Source: Pteria penguin
Lineage: Eukaryota > Mollusca > Bivalvia > Pterioida > Pteriidae
Assembly (NCBI GenBank): GCA_035048485.1
Contig: CM068587.1
Coordinates: 48,382,496-48,446,495, forward strand
Length of the DNA stretch: 64,000 nucleotides
Direction: 5' to 3'
The position numbers and the translations under genes are program-made. The notes beneath the pieces are model-generated. The model made no database searches. It saw nothing but the letters and a program-made list of their open reading frames with translations, and was not told the origin of the DNA. Every line of letters begins with the position of its first letter. The stretch's first letter is position 1. Below are positions 51,701 through 62,600 of the stretch, in pieces.

Positions 51701-51890
51701 AGTGGACATTGACATTCCACATGACACTGTTATTGCTCAAGTAAGTGGATGGTATCACAACAGACTTGGAGGAATCTTCGGAACTCTGAACCAGGAAAGA
51801 TATGACGATATGATTACACCTGCAAGAAAACTGACCACTGACGTTGATTACCTTGTTAATACCTGGGAAGTGGACAGTAAATGCCGATAA
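27703..51890 (+). CDS. Giant apolipophorin/apoB-like large lipid transfer protein, copy B (complete)
   Basis: The only complete copy: 30 coding exons, 16,890 nt, about 5629 residues. Exons: 27703-27751, 29156-29194, 29337-29497, 29658-29906, 30062-30214, 30325-30520, 30653-30908, 31251-31416, 31550-31717, 31831-31980, 32174-32749, 32876-33219, 33332-33511, 33701-33962, 34250-34397, 34512-34769, 35019-35276, 35396-35633, 35790-36009, 36138-46733, 47329-47664, 47781-47943, 48397-48581, 48704-48948, 49235-49352, 49470-49578, 49699-49922, 50070-50418, 51203-51405, 51600-51890. All exon lengths equal those of copy A. The start is chosen because the ATG follows a TATA promoter and opens a clean signal peptide. 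The expected role is a secreted lipoprotein scaffold. No frameshift or premature stop is seen. Confidence 0.92.
27752..29155 (+). other. Copy B intron 1 (1404 bp), enlarged by two copy-specific segments
   Basis: About 400 bp longer than intron 1 of copy C (997 bp). Two segments account for this: about 28362-28532, absent from copy C, and element E1 at about 28757-28993, absent from copies A and C. No coding sequence is evident. Confidence 0.75.
28757..28993 (+). mobile_element. Interspersed element E1 inserted in intron 1 of copy B only
   Basis: Nearly the reverse complement of the intron-20 elements at 18006-18242 and 46921-47157. It is missing at the matching position of copy A (about 85) and copy C (about 57530), where ACAAGAAATAACAAGAAAAC reads straight through. 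AGAAG at 28753-28757 and again at 28993-28997 is a possible target-site duplication. Whether it inserted in B or was lost from A and C is undecided. Confidence 0.75.
29156..32749 (+). CDS. Copy B exons 2-11: N-terminal LLT lipid-transfer module
   Basis: The same architecture as copy A: SCSTTCTG, KFGYQPGTTYEFDYDVDTTT, the helical-domain signature LRALGNAGY and VRVAAAEAFRRASCDID, then the 576-bp exon 11. Differences from A seen by eye: N for T at the exon 2/3 junction (GNNKFG) and F for L in exon 7 (PRFFAD against PRLFAD). Several synonymous differences also set B apart from both A and C. Confidence 0.88.
31034..31120 (+). mobile_element. Diverged partial copy of element E1 (intron 7, copy B)
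   Basis: The orthologous remnant to 2119-2205, of the same length, in the 342-bp intron 7 (30909-31250). Confidence 0.5.
32876..36009 (+). CDS. Copy B exons 12-19: open beta-sheet region of the LLTP core
   Basis: Encodes about residues 722-1357 in eight exons identical in length to copy A. One replacement was noticed: SFQKKK in exon 17 against SFEKKK in copies A and C. The exon 14 cysteine pair is kept, and again no furin consensus appears near residue 720. Confidence 0.82.
36138..46733 (+). CDS. Copy B exon 20: 10.6-kb single exon encoding the amphipathic-beta repeat belt
   Basis: Same length (10,596 bp) and frame as in copy A, with no indel. By eye I count 17 amino-acid differences from A, including P/S (KEKRSIM), M/I (DTNILGE), R/K with I/M (LKDMNGK), K/S (PFSRFES), three K/N changes (FENQYL, SFNNKL, GYNNKI), RS/IN (KQTINANS), N/D (FNFDSG) and A/T (GLKTQLS). 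All charge-changing differences make B less basic. The belt consists of TPFxGFE-type amphipathic-beta repeats expected to lie on the particle surface. Confidence 0.92.
42621..43607 (+). repeat. Strict 47-aa (141-bp) tandem units inside exon 20, copy B
   Basis: Seven units in the same positions as in copy A, including the duplicated 282-bp pair from 42903. The internal duplication therefore predates the gene duplication. Confidence 0.85.
46921..47157 (-). mobile_element. Interspersed element E1 in intron 20, copy B
   Basis: Orthologous to 18006-18242 in copy A at the same place, hence older than the A/B duplication. It is followed by a poly-T tract (47264-47281) longer than in copy A. Confidence 0.7.
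47329..50418 (+). CDS. Copy B exons 21-28: C-terminal beta segment and amphipathic-helix region
   Basis: Encodes about residues 4890-5465 with the same exon lengths as copy A. It includes LRLNTSRLLHTRLHWRP (exon 23) and the helix-rich exons 24-28. Replacements against A are E to V and A to T in exon 24 and M to I in exon 25. Confidence 0.85.
47944..48396 (+). other. Copy B intron 22 (453 bp) with the GGTGCCCGG motif
   Basis: Non-coding. The motif at 48090-48115 reads GGTGCCCGGAAGTAGTGAGC, one base changed from copy A within the CCCGGG core. Confidence 0.6.
50465..50604 (+). repeat. Three imperfect tandem units and a hairpin in intron 28, copy B
   Basis: The same series of GATACCCTGCAGTTTTTGAT-like units as in copy A. 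The third unit reads CAGTTTTTGAT, closer to the other two than its copy-A equivalent. Confidence 0.75.
50687..50854. mobile_element. 168-bp nearly full-length palindrome in intron 28, copy B
   Basis: Same size and position as in copy A. The inner 33-nt arms differ at only one position here against two in A. The two versions share the nested CTGACAGGGTAT/ATACCCTGTCAG stem. Confidence 0.8.
51203..51890 (+). CDS. Copy B exons 29-30: C-terminal von Willebrand factor D domain and stop
   Basis: Encodes the same vWD sequence as copy A (FDGQNFDFSGGKCSYVL ... GIFGTLNQERYDD ... WEVDSKCR). No amino-acid difference from A was noticed. TAA ends at 51890. Confidence 0.88.
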
Positions 51891-52028
51891 ACACTGAACC
51901 GACCAAACGATTTCCGAACAAAAAAGAAACTTTCATGATTTTGTGGCTGATTTAATTTTATGTTTTGGACTTTAGAAACTTTAAAAATAGAAGTAATCTT
52001 TGTAATATTGAATAATGTTTAAAAATTG

Positions 52029-52097
52029 AATAAAGAAATCAAAGCAGCAAATCTACATTTTGTAATATTTACCTTGTAAGGAGATACAACCAATAAA
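52029..52097 (+). terminator. Polyadenylation signals of copy B
   Basis: AATAAA at 52029-52034 and 52092-52097, in the same places as downstream of copy A. Confidence 0.6.
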
Positions 52098-52567
52098 TAT
52101 TGTGAAGTATATAGAAGCAGATAAAAATGTAGCTACCTCAACGCAATGTTGATTGTTTAGAAGTTATTTAAGGTCATGGTTATACCGTCACACATATCAC
52201 CTTCAAAAAATGAAAATTCTTTGTGTAAATTTAGATACCCAATAGTATTGTGTTGTGATTAACTCAGATGGTTGCAGGAAGTAACTTCGATATATCAGAA
52301 AAAAAAAAAAACGTTCCTGGACTGAGGATAATTGAAAGGTTTGAAAGTATATATCAGGCACTGGAACTCTTGGCTACAATTAATTTGGTAGTAGAATAAA
52401 AATTCAAGAAGCACAATACGACATCTGATATTGGGTATTACATAAAACTGTAATCTGACATATGGATCACATTTCCTATTAAGCGAATCTTAAACGGATC
52501 TTACCACGTACACAATTTGACTTCTCCATATATAAATACATATGGAATTTACACGATTTGACTCTTT

Positions 52568-52673
52568 CTACTGGGTATATGTGACGGGTGATTCTAGCAA
52601 GCAGGAGATGCTCACTCTCCCCGGGCACCTGATCTCACTCCATCACAGGGGTTCACATATACCCTTCAAGTAG
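52568..52673. mobile_element. Inverted-repeat element with CCCCGGGCACCT core (B-C spacer)
   Basis: Counterpart of 23638-23743, the same 106-bp length and inverted ends. Confidence 0.6.
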
Positions 52674-54595
52674 ACATATTTTGTTATTTTCCACTTGTTT
52701 TTCATTTTCACTGATTTTGTATGTCCTCTGGTTTCATGATTTTTAGACTTACGGTTTGGATTTATCCATCATCTTTACATTCCATTTTCCTATGTTGGAG
52801 GATATCCAATACATCATTTTGTTGGGGACTATTTTCGCCCTCTTGCAAAGTTGAACCTGCAGTGTCGGCTACGTCAATAGGTAAAATGTTATTTTTGTTA
52901 TTGCAGCAGTGGCTTCCCTTGTCTTACAAAGATTCGTCGGTAACAATAAAAATTTAAGAGGATATATTATGTTCATGTATAAATATGGTGCATTTCGATA
53001 ACTAATATCTCTGAAGTGATGCTGAAGGCCTTAATAAATTGACTTAAATGTAATAGGTAAAGGTCCAATCTAAGGACAGAGCAATGCATAGTAAGAAACA
53101 TTGTTTAAGGAAGACATAGTATTGCTCTTATATATTTTTTAAGGATCACTATTCATATATTGGAATAACTGAATATGAATATAGCCTGAAAAACTAATCT
53201 GTGATTGCCTATTACAACATCTAATCTATGAAATCCATATGATAATTAATTCCCCACTGATGTAAACATTTAAAAAACACAGTATTACACAGTCAATGTT
53301 GACTGGATACCTGTCAGAAAGTACAGCAATTTCCAGCAACGCACATTGCTCACTCAAACAGCATGTCATGCCATTCTTTATAAAACATTACCTGTGGATT
53401 GACCTTAAGCCTTTAAGCCTTGTATCGAAATATAACGCCTAACTATTTTACATTACATACTATATTGAACACTAAGGTTCCGACTGACTTTGTATATTTC
53501 AATCAACAGTAGAAGGAAACACGTCTGTATAGCATTACATTCAAATTTACTCATCATTTATTTACACATTATTTTTATGGTTTTGTGCTTTCATTGGTCT
53601 ATATTAGCTTTGGGGACTGAAAAAAGCACGAAGTTTTTCCCCATTCCTTACTGCCAATACACATCAGGGAAGCACAAAACATAAAAAGAATTCTTATATT
53701 TATATATTTTGACTATTTTGTACCTCAATCGGTCCATGGCCTCTGCTTATGAAATGCGATACAAGGGATAGCTATGATAATTGAACAACAACACTTTGTG
53801 GGAGGTCTTATTAAGTAGTTCCGTTATTAAGATAATAAAGTGAACTGCTAAGAAATTTTCATATAAAATACATGTGACAAAGAGAGAAACTGTAGATCCA
53901 TATGGAGTGTTTGAATTGAATTCTTTTTACATCACATTACTTCTACATTTCGTACTTGGCGGAAGATTATTTTGCGTAAGTGATTCGGCCAAATCTTCAG
54001 ATCTCGATATATTTACTTCATAGCATGAAATCATAAGATATTAAATCACTGTGAACTTTTTATGAATGGAAAGCAAGACTTTTGTTAATTGTAATGTTTA
54101 TTCCCGATCGACGATTCTTAGTTTGATCTAAAACACGAAAATGATCGGAAGAAATAAATATATGTCAAGTGAGGACATTTTGATAGAATTTTGAACAGGC
54201 TTCCCTGGTATGCAATATTTATCTGCGACGTACTTTTAAGTCACGTGATAGGCAATTACCATTATTGATTACCATTATTGAACATTATTGTAAAGGTATG
54301 TCTTTGCTGAGAAGAGATTGTATATTGACAAGACATCTAAAGGAAAATATCATTAAAATTTCTCTAATAAGAATTGACCCATCAGCAGCATGTTGTACTA
54401 CGGAGCTTTCCTTACTGAGAACATGATTTCTAAGTAGGATAGAATGATCACATTTTTTTCTATACAATGTGCATATCTACATACATAGGTCGCTGACAAT
54501 AAAAGTACACTGCTTTCCGAGTCGGATCACAAAATATATAAGATAATCTATAAACAGCTAGATGGATTTTTTCAGTCGTTAATCTCTGTAATATG

Positions 54596-54686
54596 TGACG
54601 TCAGAAGTTGTACAAATGTTACTTTTTCTTGGGTTTTAATTATGACGTCAATGTTCACATTGTGACGTCACAGTAAAATGACGTTA
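54596..54686. promoter_or_regulatory. Cluster of TGACGTCA palindromes (B-C spacer)
   Basis: TGACGTCA at 54596-54603, 54653-54660 and 54663-54670, plus TGACGTTA at 54679. All octamers match those in the A-B spacer; each cluster lies about 2 kb upstream of an exon 1. Confidence 0.4.
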
Positions 54687-55358
54687 AAACTGTACAACAA
54701 ATTGTGTAGGGCGCCTTTTTTTTACTCGGGTGTTCCCGTAAAATCGGGCAAAAGGATATTTTCAGATATCTCTCAGAGAAATACTGAAGTAGATGGAGCA
54801 GTAAATTTTATGAATTTTATAATAATAAGAAAATGTAAAATACCCCAGCATGCAATAGCACTTTAAGACTACTTTATTGCTTGACTACAAGGTTAAGTTA
54901 ATGGTTGAACCGGTCTGGTTAATGTCGCTGTATCAGAATGGGTATTAAAGTAGGGAAATAAAAATCGTGAAACTTTATACCACAAAGCATTTTTAAAACG
55001 CTAAATAAAAAGGGTCGTCAGAGTTTTTTAGTATACACTTCAGAATTCTGCATTCTTTATTAGGGCCGTCAAGGGTTTTTCAAAGTAGTCTTCTGTGTTT
55101 TCAGAGTTTATAAGAGATAAACAGGATTTTCAGATGTTTATTATCAGAAGAAATTTTAATTTGAAAACTGAAAATTCTCTCTCATTTCTATAGCACCTAT
55201 AATAATTATTAGTATTATTCTTGCAGTGTCTAAGATTCAATACACATGATAGAAAAAGACCATCGTTACACACACCTCCTATTACTAGACCTGTGAAACT
55301 CTATAATCGACAGAGTCTCTGAGTAAATGAGTCTTCCTTAAACAGAGTTATTTCCCAG

Positions 55359-55505
55359 TTGGGACGGCATCAGACGTAAAACAATTATAACGTCATCAAT
55401 TTCATATGAATACGTCATTTTTGTACTATAATTTTCCTGATTTTTACATTGCCTTCCATAGGATTTGATGACGTCATAAATGTTTTACGTCAGATGCCTT
55501 CCCAA
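55359..55505. mobile_element. 147-bp MITE-like element with 41-bp terminal inverted repeats (B-C spacer)
   Basis: Counterpart of 26421-26567. Arms at 55359-55399 and 55465-55505 differ at four positions. Confidence 0.8.
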
Positions 55506-56545
55506 ATGAGAGGTTACTATGTATAACGAAATGACCGAGTGTACCATGTTTTCTTTTAAAAGATATGGTATAAATATTATTCTTACATCCTGATTGATTA
55601 TAATATTATAACATTGTCTAAGTCTCAATATATAACAGCCATAATATCCCCCTAACCCAGTCTCCACTAGTCAAGCTCCGGACTTGGCAGATTAATATTT
55701 TGCACCGTGTCTAAAATTAAAATATATGGGAGCAAATATTATTCTTACATCCATAAAATAACTTTCACAATGATTCTTCTATTCAAGAGAGTGAACAGTA
55801 CTTAATTCGAAAGGACTCTTCATCCATGTGCTTATCGATATATTCTAATGAAAATGATATCAGTAATTTCTTTTTCCTTTTCTATCGATTTGTTTACTTG
55901 ATACTGAGAAAACCTCATCACATGCAATTAATTAAATATCAATTTCTTGCATCAAAAGTAATACCACTTCCATGGTGTTTGGAAGTCAAGTTATATTTGA
56001 AAACACTATAAGCCTACACATATTTATGAGAACCAAACAATGACCAAGACATCTTCGGTCCTACAGAAAATCAGTGGTTAAATGGGGTAGAAATATCATT
56101 TTAGTACAAGTCGGCTGAATCGGAAAAAAGATAGGCATACGTATATTGTATTGAGACATTAAAAGTTATTGCATTCTTTAAGTACTAGATAGAATTTACA
56201 AATGTACCATGTATGCATGGTTTATATATTAAACCCTTACTGATCCTGATGACGACTAAAGTCTAAATCAAATACATATACATGTAGATTGATTAAGCAG
56301 CTTAACGTAGATAGACAAAAACCTGTTCACACAAATCATGCATGGGTCCAAATCGTTATTAATAATGTTACATACTCTCTATCATTATCAATACAACATC
56401 ATAACTATATATAGAAATACTACTGAAAGATATGAAATGAAATACTGGTGTGTTATCAGTATGTATAATGCGTAATTTTACTGTCACAATTGATACCCGG
56501 TCTAAAAGTTAACTGGAGTCAGCAATAAATGTTGCCAAATTTGAT

Positions 56546-56601
56546 GAAACTTTGTCCTTTATCAAATAGTATATATAGGAGCCTACCTCTTAGTCCAGTT
56601 T
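56546..56601 (+). promoter_or_regulatory. Core promoter of copy C with TATA box
   Basis: TATATATA at 56570-56577 and initiator-like CCAGTTT at 56595-56601, with the same spacing as in copy B. The HNF4-like element (minus strand) at 56546-56560 is unchanged. Promoter identity suggests both copies respond to the same signals. Confidence 0.6.
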
Positions 56602-56641
56602 AATACAAAGCGACGTTAACATTGTACTGCAGCTCCCTATC

Positions 56642-56690
56642 ATGGGGACTAAACTATTACTTCTCGCCCTCGTGGCCGGAACATATGCAG
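56642..56690 (+). CDS. Copy C exon 1: signal peptide
   Basis: Encodes the same MGTKLLLLALVAGTYA peptide as copy B, with a GTAAGG donor. Confidence 0.88.
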
Positions 56691-59600
56691 GTAAGGAATT
56701 ACACTTTATCCAGTGTTATATGATGTTTTCTTTTAATTTTACCTCTGATTGTTTTAATTAGTACGCATTATGCTATTTTGCTGTCACATTTGCTTAATTG
56801 TCTTCGTTACAGAGACAACCCATGCAAAATACATTATAGTTTTTGAAAAAGAAACCACAGAACCTTATTTTCACCTTTTCTTCCATACTCTGAGACCGAC
56901 TAAACTAGTACTTTGATTTGAAAGAAAAGTTACCCTCATAAAATCACCTTTGGAGACAGGGGAGGCAGAGGCGTGATAGCCATATTCTCACTCTGTTGCT
57001 AGACTTAGCGACATTAGACCCCTTTTATTGTTTTGAATCTTATCGTTTTAATATAATGGATTGAAGTTTATTAATTAGAAGATCGAGGTTCTTTTTTTTT
57101 TCCCTTTTCTGTCATGAATAAAAATACATTAAATAAAGACGGATGCTATCATTTAAACCAAATAGAGTTTAGAGATGTGGTTTATATACATGATATCATC
57201 TACCCGATGTAATTAAAAACGAAAGACAAAGGAGAATTTCCCAGTGTTCAATGTCACAAATGTCGATATAGCACGGTTATAGATATGTACAATAACGTTT
57301 CAAAAAAAAGCTTAAGTGTTACATATACGAGATACTCGTGTGGAAATGTCACTCCTCGTATTCGTTCATCGTTTTTTATCTTCACACTTTACAAAACTCA
57401 TAAATAGTAGATAAAGTTAATATGATGAAATAAGATAATCGTTACTTAAATCATCTACTACTTCTGAAAAAAAAAATCATTGAAGAAGTGTTTTCTTAAG
57501 ATAATTTTGATGACAGTCTTACAAGAAATAACAAGAAAACGAAACATCTTCCATATACTTAAATCTGATATCAATTAACTTTATCTACTTTTATTACTTC
57601 TCTGGTGATGAAAAATGTATTCATATGAACCTCCTCATATTGTTGATTGTCGATTTTTATTTTCTCTTTCATTCCTTTTATTTTCAGTACCAACAATTAG
57701 AGAGTCTTGTTCAACTACATGCACAGGTGAGACTTATAACTTTCTTCTTATCACAAATTGTCTTATTTTGCGATTGGATTATACATATGCATTACATCAT
57801 ATTGAAATTTATCTCGTCTAAATGATTGATGCAATACATGCTGTTTTATTTTTTATATTGATATAGGAACTAACAAATTTGGATACCAGCCAGGAACAAC
57901 ATACGAATTTGACTATGATGTGGACACAACAACTCTCCTACAAGGTGCATCTGAGGGCCTATCAGGACTGAAGATGTCAGCCAAGGTCCAGCTGGAAGTT
58001 CTCTCAAAATGTGATTTGGTTTTGAAGGTAAAATCATTTTCCATATAATCCAACACAGTGAACATAATTAAGATACCTGTAAAGATATTGTATTAACATA
58101 GTCTTCAATCGCTTACATGAGATTATTTTATTAATATTCAGTACTTTATTATTCATACTATTTTGAATCACATACTTTCTCATTCAGGTGGACAGTGTAT
58201 CACTCCACGAACGAGACCCAAATTCTCCCAAAAACTTCCTGATCTCTGCAGTCACAAGTGAATTCAGACAAGCAATTGAAGAACATCCATTGCGATTTTC
58301 CTTTCAAGATGGCCGCGTAGACTCTCTTTGCCCATCTGACAGTGAGAGATCTTGGGTGCTAAATATCAAGAAAGGTATCCTTTCTATGGTGCAAAACACA
58401 ATGGATGATTTGACTACTGACCAAAACGTGAAGGAGGTAATAAAACCTTAAAAATGGTACATGATTCCATTCTGATAATATTTGAGCAGTAGATAATTAA
58501 ACTGTAGCTGATATATTGCTATATTGTGTATGTAATATTTAAATGGTTTTTAATACAACTTTATTGCATTATTCGATTATTTTGTTAAGACCGATGTTGC
58601 TGGCACATGCGATGCTGATTACACTGTTGAGAAGAATGGATGGTACAGCGTAACAGTGAAAAAGAGCAAAAATCTGTTAGGATGCACTGAGCGTCATTCA
58701 TTGAAAAGTGCTCTCCAGGGAACACCATATAGCGTGCCATCCGTAAGTCATTACTGCATAGACACCATTCAAATATAAAATATACTTTTAAATGAAACAT
58801 TTTAATGAACAATGTGTTGTACATGAAATATAAAAGTAGTTTTTATCTTCAGAAGATTCAATCGTTACCAATAATGAAAAGCTCTCATGATTGTCAACAA
58901 GAGATTAGTAAAGCTGGAATACTGAAGAGCTCAACATGTGCTGAAAGCCATATATTTAGACCATTTAGTCGCGAATCGAGTGGTGCAGTGACAAATAGCA
59001 AACAGACCTTAACATACGTCAGTGAACGCAGTGGTGTTTCCAATCCAAGTATGTCCTTCTTCAGTATAGATTCATTACATACATAATAATCAAGATAATG
59101 TTATACTAAGTAAATTGACTCTGTGTTTTTCTATTAATGTATACTGCATTGCTTTTTTAATTATATGTCTGGCTTTGTAGGGACTGTAAACAGGAAAACC
59201 AGCATGACATATGAGCACACAGATGATGCTACGAAAACATTGACGACAAGAAAACAGGTGGAAGAGAAACTCGTCGAAATATGTTCTTCTACGAAGGAAG
59301 ATGTTCGCCCTGAAACTCCTCGCCTTTTCGCCGACCTTGTTACATTGTTAAAAACAGTTGATGCTTCTACACTAGAAACACTTTATGAAACTGTAAAGAG
59401 AGGGTCTCTTTGTTCCGACAACAACAGCAAAGTCAGGTAAATACATAGACGAAAGAAAAGAAGATAACTGACTCAGCTATACGTAAAAGTAGCTACGAAT
59501 GCAAAGCAAATAAAATAATGATATGGTATCGCAAAATATTCATGTGTTATGTAGTTTCAGTGCTGACTTAGAATAGTCAACTAAAGCGATACTCGTCACT

Positions 59601-62600
59601 TAATTGGTGTAGTTAACCAGTTTACGAGTCAACTTTTCCATTCACTACAAAAGCAATAGGATCAAAAACATATAATATAGCGAGACACAATAAAACGTCA
59701 TGATTTTACACACAATGAGACTGTAAATATTATTGCTATGTTTTGAAAATGTTTAATAATATGACCATTGCATTACAGTAAATTCTTTACTGACGCAATT
59801 CCAATGATTGAAACAAGTTCGTCATTACGCATGCTCGTAAAATTGATCAATGATAACGAAATCACTGGAACAGAAGCAGATATGTGGCTTACGACTCTAA
59901 GCTTTATTCAACGACCAACAAAAGACATGTTGAACGAAATCAAGGTAAGAGAGCAGTATTGAAAAATAAAATGAAAGACATGGCTGTAAATAAATTAAGC
60001 TGCTATTCAAGCAAGTTTTTCCTAAATTTTTACTAAACACGCAAAAGTAATGATACTATTTTCTATCTTTTCAATAGCCAATCGTCACAAAGAATGGGAA
60101 TTCTATGCTCGCAGTGAGTTCACTCCTGAATAATTACTGCAAAACAACTTCATGCGACATGGACTTTGATGTCAAAGAAATTGTGTCAACAATGGAAAAT
60201 AAAATTGGATATGGATGCTACGTTGATGATAACAATATCGAAACTGTAAGTTATACTTTACTAAAAAATTACTTATTGTTGTAAAAACTTATTAACTAGG
60301 TACATAGTACATGTACAGGAGAATATCACTACACACACCGTTTTGTTTCAATTTATAGGTAGTAATAACTCTACGTGCACTTGGTAACGCTGGTTACATT
60401 TCATCTGCACTTCCAACCATCACAACCTGTCTGAATAGAAAGGAAAACCCCATGGAGGTTAGAGTAGCTGCTGCTGAGGCATTTCGAAGAGCTTCCTGTG
60501 ACATCGATGTAAGACCAATATCAAAATATATATTGTACCATCTGTTCCTTACTTTAACAGAAATGACGATAATTAAAATCACATTTATGTACAGTTAAAA
60601 GAGAAAACAGAAGACATCTGACTAAGCTGTATGACACAAATCACCAAGGACATGCACCTAAATAAACAATTACAGTTAATTCATTTAAATTTGTTTTACA
60701 GAGAAGCGAGATTAGCCGAATTTTTCAGGACCAGAAAATAGATTCTGAACTGAGGATTGTAGCATACCTATCCCTTATGGAATGTCCATCGGACTCTGTT
60801 ATAACGACAGTTAAGACCGCACTGGAATCAGAAGAGGTGAACCAGGTCGGATCATTTGTTTGGTCACATCTCACAAACCTCATGGAAACATCTAATCCAC
60901 TGAAACAAGATATACGATCTATTCTTGAAGACGAAACTCTGAAAAAAGAATTCAATATGGACAATAGGAAATTTTCCAGAAACTACGAATGGTCTCTTTT
61001 CTTGGAGAAACTGAACACAGGCGCATCAGTAGAAAGCAACATGATTTGGTCCTCTAATTCCTTTATTCCAAGGTCCGTGATGGCGAACCTTACGTTGGAT
61101 CTTTTCGGACAGTCCATCAATCTATTTGAAGTTGGAGGCAGAATTGAAGGATTGGAATACTTCCTCGAAACATATTTCGGACCAAATGGTTACTTTGCAG
61201 AAAAGGCTGTCAACGAAGCCACCAAACAAGTTGTAAAAGGCATCGATACCAAGAAAATGAACAACATTGACAACCAGGTCTGAATGGAAATTAGTTTTCA
61301 GTTTTCTGCATATATTTCCTATATTTTATTAAAATACACACATTGAAGTTTAAAATCATTTCAATAATACTTACTTAGAATTTGTCAATATATATGATTT
61401 CAGTTTACATCAGAAATGGATAAACTCAAAGGGGCCCTCTACTTAAGAATGTTTGGAAATGATATCAGATACAGCAGCTTCCGTGGTTCCAAAGACATCC
61501 TTGGCGGAAACGGTTTCAATATCTTGGAGCTACTCATTAGTCTGTCCAAAAATCATGATTATAGCTTTACACAGAACTTGATGTTTTTGAACAGTGGTCT
61601 GACTATTCCAACATCTGCTGGTTTCCCTGTGAATCTGAAAGTCAATGGAACATCAACAATGGATTTCAAAGCCTCCGGAAAGGTCGACCTCCGTAAGCTA
61701 GGAACCAGTCCAAGAAGTTTAGTAGTGACTGGACTTATTCGTCCAAGGTACATGATTTCAAAAGTTATTTCTATCAGTATGATAGTAAGATAAACACAAA
61801 TGTTGTACATTAAGGCATTCACAAAAATATTAAAACAATGATATATCAAAATGTTTCAGTGCTGCAGTAGAAATTTCAAGCATGATGAGTGTAGATGCTT
61901 TCGTCACAAAGAGTGGAATGAAAATGGTATCAACCCTTCACACTAGTACTCAACTTAAAGGAGCAATTTCATTGAAAGACGGCCAAGTGTTTAGTGCCGA
62001 ATGGGAACCAAGTGACAAGACAGAAATTCTCAACGTGAAGTAAGCATTAAAAGTCAATGTTGAAACACATAACCTATTGATACAATTGTTACTTTTCTTG
62101 TTATTTTTAGATTTATGTCCACTGTGGTACATTGTTGTCAGTGCCATAGTCATGTGACACCAGTTACTTTCGTATTTTACATTATAAGCAGAATGCACCA
62201 TTTGATATGAAATTCCTTCTTTCTTAAGATCTTCCTTTTTCACCGTTCACCGTGAAACAGAAAAAGAACAGAAAATGATTACAGCCAACAGACAAAAGAA
62301 AGAAATGTGTACCGGTAACAGAATGGCAAAGATTACTGGTTTAGAACTGTGTGGTGAATTACAGTTTCCAAATGCATCTCTGAAGGCAGATGCTCCATAT
62401 TTCCCATTTACTGGACCAGTTTCACTTGATCTTGCTCTTTTCAAACGTGACAGTCACAAGTCATATAAGATGCAAACTAACCTCATCAATGTGAGTATTT
62501 GATTGTTTCTTTGGATTGTTGATAAATAAAAATTCTTCGCTGATTTATAATAAATGGATTTAGGGCTGCGGTCATATCTTACCAACTTGAGTCTATTTCT

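Larger units (their letters stand above)
52098..56545 (+). other. Intergenic spacer between copies B and C
   Basis: A near-identical counterpart of the A-B spacer. It contains no gene that I can support. Local differences include a short GTGCATTTC insertion near 52988 and changed homopolymer lengths. The conserved contents are listed separately. Confidence 0.7.
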